Below, piece by piece: positions 56,951 to 64,000 of a DNA stretch of 64,000 bases (positions are counted from its first letter, which is position 1; every line of letters begins with the position of its first letter). Source of the stretch: Setomelanomma holmii (lineage: Eukaryota > Ascomycota > Dothideomycetes > Pleosporales > Phaeosphaeriaceae). The stretch spans positions 62,001-126,000 of the forward strand of contig ML978158.1 in NCBI GenBank assembly GCA_010015745.1, read 5' to 3'. The notes under the pieces were generated by a model. That model ran no database searches, was not told where the DNA came from, and worked only from the letters and a program-made list of their open reading frames with translations. The position numbers and the translations under genes were made by a program.

Positions 56951-59900
56951 GCCGTGCAGATTTGTGTCTAGGACGCTGTTAGGAACACCAATGCAAGGTT
57001 GACCCTAGCTGTTTGAACCGCAGGAGTAACAGCATGCAGTTTTGGACGAAGGCACGACCAAGTGCTAAAGACACGGCCTAAATGCTAGTACCCGAGATGA
57101 GTTGGCTAGCGAGGTGGTAGTCTGATCATTGCCCCAAGTACCGCCTGCAGCATGTGGAGAGCAATTTTTCCTGGAAGAGCCTGAGACTTCACTATCGTGG
57201 CAAAACGCCGTCGTCACCTGCCAGGGCTGACGAGGAAGAGCAAATGGACAAGTTGGGCATACTAGACAAATCTTTGTCGGTGCAGGCTCAAGGATTGGGC
57301 AGCCTTCCGGCAAAGAAGGGCCCGGTCGGAGAGCATCATCAACCTCAGCTGCATCTGGAGTTCCGGACAGAATTTCTACCAGTCTGTATCAACCCGCATA
57401 GGGTGTCGCAGGAACCTCCCTCGTTCTCATTTGGCAGCCGTCAGCTCATCACTAGCAAACAATGGTCCTTGCGAAAGCGCGACTAGCGACAAACCCGGAT
57501 CGCGCCCAACTTGATACGAGCGGTCAGATATTGCTAAGCTACAAGATGCTCGCGTGGCATTGCCGCCCGACTGACTGAGAAAAATCCTCCGTCATGAGTT
57601 ATCAAGGAGCTTGGTTCGCATATGTTGCAAAGCCATGATCGGTATCAGTGCCCAGATTTACACGGCAAGGTAAGGCCATCTCATTTCGTGAGAGGATGCA
57701 GTTGTGACACCATGCCTGAGGAGTCGAGCTTGACCGCCAGAACAGGATTAGGTCCCAGACCTTAGCGGTCTGCGTCGGCCTTTAACCGCGGCTGGCCAGT
57801 AATGTGGATTAGGACGTTAGGACCCCTGGGGCAGTCGATCATCGATTCATTTGTCGTGTGGGCAGCTGGTGACTTGCTCTGAGCATCGCACTCCTTCAAA
57901 GACGGGCAGTTTCTTTGAATCATGCGATGGCGGATGAGGCCCACATTCTAACAGCGGTCACAGCCGCTTGGTCTGGCCTCAGATGCTACCGCTGACACAG
58001 TATCGGGAGCGAACAGTACAACGGCGCCACGATTGCGACCGGGAAGTCGTCATCGCGACAGTCAGCCGAACTTGTCTCCTCCCGAGCGCTACTTGGCCGG
58101 TGAACGCAAGCTCAAGGCGAACATGAGCAACAACCTTCAGACTACAGGACTCACTATCAATTTTAGCAAGCAACAGAGCGTCTCTAGAGTCCATGGTCAT
58201 GGATCCGACCACCACGCCCGGCAAGAGCTGCTCAAGATGCGAAGGAGATGGCCAGCAATGTCCTGGATGGATACAGTAAGCTCACCACAAGGAAAACACA
58301 GATGTTTCAGGAACAAACGTACGAAGTCTAGCTGCATTAGCACCGTGCGGATGGCTCGGAGCTCGCAAGCCCAAGTATCACTTGCCCAGCACACCCAGGT
58401 TCGCAGGATGTCAGGCCCGAGGAAGCTATTGCAAGGCGTCATAGGTCGGCGAACTGCATTCCACACCGATGATGTCCCTTGTTTTTCGTCTCTGCCTTTG
58501 ACATTGCGCGGCCACTTCTGGTGGCTGAGCGAGACGAGTTCTCGACAGCGGTATTAGGATGATCACCCCACTACGGACGAGCATACAAAGGTTGCACTGC
58601 ATGTGCAGATCCTCCCGTGTGGTGGCCTCTATGCTGTGTCGGCTAAGTACTTGACAGGAAAAGACAACTTTCTCGAGCCAAAATAAACAGCACAGCCAGT
58701 CTCGATCGATGCAAAGTTTCCAAAGCGGGATGTTCAAGCGTATTCCACGCGGCTGTCAGCTACCGACCGCGTAGCCATGTAGCAGTTGGCGATATCGACC
58801 CATGCTGTCAGTAATCATCAATGAGGAGAACGACACGATCAACTCGCGATTGCAGGCGCTGGCTCACATATCGTGCGCTTTATGTCACGCACGGTGCATA
58901 TCCATTTAACGTGAGCTGAGATAGAACGAGGCCCATGAGACAAAGACATCGTGTATCGTCAACGCACCGCCTCTCATCGTTACCTCCACCATCGTCGGCT
59001 CTTTGAGGTTGATTTTGAGCATTGTGGCAATTACACACCTACAGCTGGTGGTGTGGTTATACGTGTAGGCCGGATCAAGCCTGTGCGTACGCTGATATCG
59101 TCAATGTTCATCACCAGCTACATCTCTCAATAGCGTCGCCGGATACTGATTGGCGCAAACTAACCGAAGCCACGAGTGTGATTTCCTCGGGCTCGCATTG
59201 ATAATCTCGGAAACAACATGTAGCGCAGTACATGGCAGGATCGAGTTGTATCTTTTTCACCAATGCCCTTCATTGGCTCGCCTTGATGGGATCAGGCAGG
59301 AGGCGTGAAGTGTACGCCAATAGTTTCGTCGTAGAGAAGCATTAATAACCCGGGTGCTACATCACGCGTCCGCGCTTCCACAGGAGGCAATAACCGCAAT
59401 CTCATCTGCAGTAAGAAATATTCGAGACCGAGCTCGGTCGCGGGTATGGTTCATCTATAAAGGTGCGAAGGCAGTAGCCATTACGAATTGAAAGAGTCTC
59501 TTTGCCTACTTGAAAAGTTGGATCCAAGGCTCACTAATCCTTCCGTGCTTCCATGATAGGCTCCGACACCTTTCATAGTCAACGGTGATTAGCTGCATCT
59601 TGTGGTATGTTGAAGGAATATGCAGGTCCGATATGCAAGGAGCGTTCTTGGAGTGTACTGCTTTGCAAGGCGTAATAATCGGCAATACTTCGGAACTATT
59701 TCTATTTCGCGACTACTTTTGAACCTTCCGTGATCAGTGATCCAGCTCCGGGACCTCCATGACGCACAGCTTACGTTGCGCGCACCGCCTGACATGCTCG
59801 ACGTTACGTCTCTGACATCTGATTGTAGATGAGAGTCAGGTTGGCATGTGAAAGGGCATTGAGGCTCGCCCTCAAAACCTGGGGGTCCCCACATTTTGGC

Positions 59901-60202
59901 TGGCCATGTGACAACTGCCGAGGTCCAGCGCGTTCGTCATGGATGCCGGACAGAGCGAGGTGCTCGGCTTTCACGAGATGCATTCAAAACCTCGACGCAG
60001 AGTCTCATGCATCGACATACACTCCCTCTGCCCTCATTCTCCATCCCATTATACCGTATTCATACATACGGCTCTTGCATCGCTGGGGTCTTTGTTGATA
60101 CCCACGAATACGCTGACTGTCGCTGTTGCTGCGCATTCCACGGCACTGGAGAGCTTCGCAAGTCGCAGCAAGACGTGGTGAAGAAAGATTAAATACCACG
60201 CC
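56951..60202. other. Gene-poor region upstream of FOX2
   Basis: 3.25 kb with no supportable gene. Frames at 57154-57486 and 58033-58557 show no domains. A possible zinc-cluster relic (58229-58270) is listed separately. The last part is the FOX2 promoter. Confidence 0.35.
58229..58270 (+). pseudogene. Possible Zn(II)2Cys6 regulator relic
   Basis: The frame reads CSRCEGDGQQCPGW, which has the spacing (C-x2-C-x6-C, then PGW/PGY) of the second half of a fungal binuclear zinc cluster. The first half is not found upstream and the next potential introns are too short (26-35 nt). If real it is a fragment only. Confidence 0.25.
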
Positions 60203-63186
60203 ATGGCACCTCAGGAGCTTCGGTATGACGGCCAGACCGTCGTGGTGACGGGCGCCGGCGGTGGTCTTGGGCGCGAGTACGCCATCTTCTTCGGCAGTCG
60301 CGGCGCAAATGTCGTTGTCAACGACCTCGGCGGCAGCTTCAAGGGCGAGGGCAAGGGCTCAGCGGTACGTTTTCACCATTCCCCCAAGAGACACTCCAGT
60401 AGCTCCACTAGCTCGGAAATGGCGGAGCTGGTCATGTCTGCTTCTGCCCATGCTGATGCATGATGCCATCGCGCGCTTCCACATGCTCCAGACGCAACAC
60501 GGTCACGAGCACAGCTAATAACCACAACGCAGGCCGCAGACAAAGTCGTCGATGAGATCCGCTCCGCAGGCGGCAAGGCGGTCGCCAACTACGACTCGGT
60601 CGAGAATGGAGAGAACATCATCAAGACGGCCATTGACGCCTTTGGCCGCATCGATATCCTCATCAACAATGCCGGTATCTTGCGAGATATCAGCTTCAAG
60701 AACATGAAGCAGTCGGACTGGGATCTCATCTACAACGTCCACGTAAAGGGTGCATACAAGTGCGCGAGAGCAGCATGGCCACACTTCAGGAAACAGAAGT
60801 ACGGACGGTTGATCAGCACGGCATCGGCTGCTGGTCTGTTCGGATCTTTTGGCCAGACCAACTACTCTGGTATGCATTCTACCTTGGAAGATGCGCCATT
60901 CCTTGCTAACAATTGCAGCCGCCAAACTCGCCCTCGTTGGCTTCACAGAGACACTCGCAAAGGAGGGTCTCAAGTACAACATCCTCTGCAACGTCATTGC
61001 CCCGATCGCCGCCAGCCGAATGACCGAGACCGTCATGCCTCCCGATGTCCTCGAGAAGCTCAAGCCAGAGTGGATCGTCCCGCTCGTTGCCGTCCTCACA
61101 CACAGGTCGTCGACCGAGACGGGCGCCATCTTCGAGGCAGGAGGAGGTCACATTGCCAAGCTGCGCTGGGAGCGAGCTTCTGGTGCGTTGCTGAAGGCTG
61201 ACGACTCCCTGACACCCGGCGCTGTTGCTGCCAAGTGGGAGGACGTGGTCAACTTCTCCAAGCCGGAGCATCCTCAAGGCCCAGCAAATGCGCTGGAGCT
61301 GCTTGAGGAGGCCCAGAAGCTGCCAATAAACCCCAAGGGCGAGGAGCTTGACTTCAAGGGCAAGGTCGCCCTTGTCACTGGAGGAGGCGCTGGTCTCGGC
61401 CGCATCTACTGCTTGCAGCTCGCCAAGCGCGGCGCAAAGGTCGTTGTAAACGACCTGGTCAACCCTGACGACACTGTTCAGGAGATTCAGAAGCTTGGTG
61501 GTGAGGCTGTTGGCAACAAGGCAGATGTTCAGAACGGCGAGGCAGTCGTCAAGACGGCAATTGAAAAGTATGGCCGCATCGATATCCTGGTCAACAACGC
61601 TGGTATCCTTCGCGACAAGGCCTTTGCCAACATGACCGACGATCAGTGGGACATCATCCACAAGGTGCATCTTCAAGGCACATACTCCTGCACCAAGGCT
61701 GCTTGGCCATTCATGCTCAAGCAGAAGTACGGTCGCATTATTAACACCACTTCGACCAGCGGCATCTACGGCAACTTTGGGCAGGCCAACTACGCCTCAG
61801 CCAAGTGCGGTATCCTTGGTTTCTCCAAGTCGCTTGCTCTTGAAGGCAAGAAGAACAACATCTACGTCAACACTGTCGCACCAAATGCTGGCACCCAGCT
61901 CACACGCACCATTATGCCGGAGGAGGTTGTCCAGGCTCTCAAGCCCGACTACAACGCACCCCTCGTCGTACTTCTCGTTTCCGACAAGGCTCCCGAGCCC
62001 ACTGGCGGACTCTACGAGATGGGCTCTGGTTGGTTTGCAGCTACAAGGTGGCAGCGTACTGGTGGCCATGGCTTCCCAGTCGATGTCAAGCTCACCCCAG
62101 AGGCTGTCCTTGAGCAGTGGGAGCGCATCACCAACTTCGATGACGGTCGTGCCGATCACCCCTTCGACAACGCCAGCGGCCTCAAGTCCATCATGGCGAA
62201 CATGGAAAACACCAGCAAGAAGGGCAAGAAGGAGAAGAAGTCGGGCAAGAGCAGCGAGGAGATCCTTCAGGCTCAGAAGGAGGCTTTGGCTGCCAAGTCA
62301 GACGGTACTCCATTCGAGTACGCCGAGCGGGATGTCATTCTATACAGTAAGCGCCTTTCCTATACCACCGGCAGTGTGTCGCTAACAATATGCCCCAGAT
62401 CTCGGCATTGGCGCCAAGCGAACCGACCTCCCCTTCGTCTATGAAGGCGACGAGAACTTCCAAGTCATCCCCACATTCGGTGTCATCCCGCCCTTCAATG
62501 CCGAAGCCCCCTTCAACTTCGACGACATCGTGCCCAACTTCGACCCGCGCATGCTCCTGCACGGCGAGCAATTCCTCGAGATCCGCAAATTCCCCATCCC
62601 CACCGAAGCCAAGCTCATCGCCGTACCCAAGCTCGTCGAAGTCGTCGACAAGGGCGCTGCTGGGCTTGTCGTGTACGGATCAGTCACAAAGGACGCCAAG
62701 ACCGGCGAGGAGATTTTCTACAATGAGAGCACCGTGTTCATTCGCGGCTCGGGTAACTTTGGCGGACAAAAGAAGGGGACGGATCGCGGCGCTGCAACAA
62801 AAGTCCATAGCCCGCCCAAGCGTGCGCCAGACGTTGTCGTCGAGGAGAAGACAACCGAGGAACAAGCTGCCATCTATCGTCTATCAGGCGACTTGAACCC
62901 GCTCCACATCGACCCCACATTCAGCAAGGCGGGCGGCTTCCCGACACCCATCTTGCACGGCTTGTGCAGCTTTGGTATCTCGGGTAAGCACGTCTTGCAG
63001 AAGTTTGGGCCCTTCAAGAATATCAAGGTTCGCTTTGCGGGCGTTGTATTACCGGGACAGACACTCATTACGGAGATGTGGAAGACTGGGAATACGGTTG
63101 CGTTCCAGACGAAGGTTAAGGAGACAGGCAAGCTGGCTATTAGTGGAGCTGGTGCCGAGCTGCTCGGCGGTGGGAGTAAATTGTAG
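60203..63186 (+). CDS. FOX2: Peroxisomal multifunctional beta-oxidation enzyme (FOX2)
   Basis: 904 residues from exons 60203-60364, 60533-60869, 60919-62346 and 62399-63186. Two tandem short-chain dehydrogenase domains: A with TGAGGGLG (16-23), NNAGIL and TNYSAAK (restored over intron 2); B with TGGGAGLG (about 319-326), NNAGIL and NYASAK. A MaoC/hot-dog enoyl-CoA hydratase-2 domain follows, with the active-site segment LSGDLNPLHIDP (about 805-816) and HGLCSFG. The protein ends SKL, a textbook PTS1 peroxisomal signal. It hydrates trans-2-enoyl-CoA and oxidises (3R)-hydroxyacyl-CoA. A Lys-rich linker (KKGKKEKKSGKSS) separates the halves. Length equals yeast Fox2 (about 900). Confidence 0.97.
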
Positions 63187-63548
63187 ACGCTCACCACGAG
63201 GGTAAAAGGATGAAGTGGGTCTTGGGCATTTAGCTTCTGTCATATAAATATGTACTGTTAGGATGGATATCAGGCTAGGTTTTTCTCTAGCTGTCTTCTT
63301 ATTGATTCATTTATTCCACGTAAAACTGACGTACGGCCTCAAACACAGACCAGTGGCCTCACTCCGACATTCCTACCACTGCGCACTTCAACTAAGCCCC
63401 ATCATGCCCACGCCCCAACACGCTCCCATACACACGCCCGCACAACATCCCAACACCCCTACTGCAATTGGCACAACGTCCGTGCGTGTCGAAACTCTAT
63501 ACACTATTTCATCGAATACGACTTCATCCTTGAGAGGTAGCATTTCGA

Positions 63549-63854
63549 TCACACCCACGGCGACTTAGTCCGATGGCGAAGACGAAATCCAGCACGCAGC
63601 GCGTGTACGTGGCCTTGCTTGGTTGGGGATAGCGCAGTGAGATGAGTGATGGCATAGTCTAGACGAATGTTAGGGAGGCCTGGGGTGGTTAGTATCTGAG
63701 TGAAAAGATGAGACTAGAAGAAGACATGAATCAGAAAGACGAGACCGGAGTAAGGGTAGGTAAGTAAGGGAAACCACAAGGGGTGAGAGGAGAATAGGAA
63801 ACTTACGAATGCGATGGTAGGAATGTGTCTATTGCTAGCGCGTCCGCTGACCAT
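63549..63854 (-). CDS. Possible small spliced gene
   Basis: A start exon 63807-63854 (MVSGRASNRHIPTIAF) ends at a strong GTAAGT donor. A 111-nt pyrimidine-rich stretch ends in CACTCAG, after which 63549-63695 stays open in phase, giving 64 residues. Other acceptors further on are possible and would change the C-terminus. I do not recognise the protein. Convergent with FOX2. Confidence 0.25.
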
Positions 63855-64000
63855 CTACACAACATGACAATCACCTGCGTAGTCACGCACACGAGCACGA
63901 TACAACGCAGCGTGACGTAGATATGGTACTTCGCATCCCATAAAGGGACTGTTACTTCACATGGCCCCCGCTCCATAGCACCTCCATCACCAGTAGGGAG

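Noticed and set aside
60906..61676. Minus-strand frame of 256 codons
   Set aside because: Antisense shadow of FOX2 caused by its GC-biased third positions.
1..64000. CRISPR arrays, bacterial operons, rRNA genes
   Set aside because: None seen; the gene structure is that of a fungus.

Overview
The window looks like nuclear DNA of a filamentous ascomycete (Pezizomycotina; Dothideomycetes is my guess, not proven). The genes are split by short GT-AG introns of about 45-110 nt, many with CTAAC/CTGAC-like branch points. The proteins are clear fungal orthologues, with no bacterial operon structure. I worked out exon joins by hand from splice sites and reading phase; in all intact models the exon lengths sum to whole codons.

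Layout. 1-4.4 kb: 3' part of glutamate 5-kinase (PRO1), ATP23, an Aurora kinase and TIP41. 4.9-8.9 kb: a nested pair of dead pogo/Fot1-type DNA transposons, one inserted inside the terminal inverted repeat of the other. 9.9-15 kb: a full-size PDR-type ABC transporter. 16-18.2 kb: a decayed amidohydrolase and a small secreted low-complexity protein. 19.4-23.8 kb: a monocarboxylate-type MFS transporter divergent from ORC4. 23.8-29.4 kb: a gene-poor stretch and a sugar-transporter pseudogene. 29.4-44.9 kb: housekeeping genes (EXPERA/TMEM97-like, DUF3824-type, AIM41/YqeY, NUP170, ARV1, VMA9) and an unrecognised proline-rich protein. 46.4-47.9 kb: a possible 68-residue protein and a CoA-binding-fold protein. 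60.2-63.2 kb: the peroxisomal multifunctional beta-oxidation enzyme FOX2, ending in SKL.

Most interesting region, 48-57 kb. An apparently undescribed ribosomal-peptide (RiPP) locus of the ustiloxin/dikaritin type. A 146-residue secreted precursor (51303-51844) has a signal peptide, five Lys-Arg (Kex2) sites and five copies of SVQ(P/S)PGW. It is flanked by two divergent single-pass membrane proteins, each with two HxxHC motifs, the hallmark of UstYa/DUF3328 oxidases. A GDSL esterase and a SAM methyltransferase lie on the other side and may belong. The precursor holds an exact tandem duplication of a 49-codon unit that includes its intron. The likely logic is secretion, Kex2 cleavage at KR, oxidative crosslinking by the UstY-like proteins and perhaps methylation. 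The product is unknown, and a pheromone-like peptide is the main alternative.
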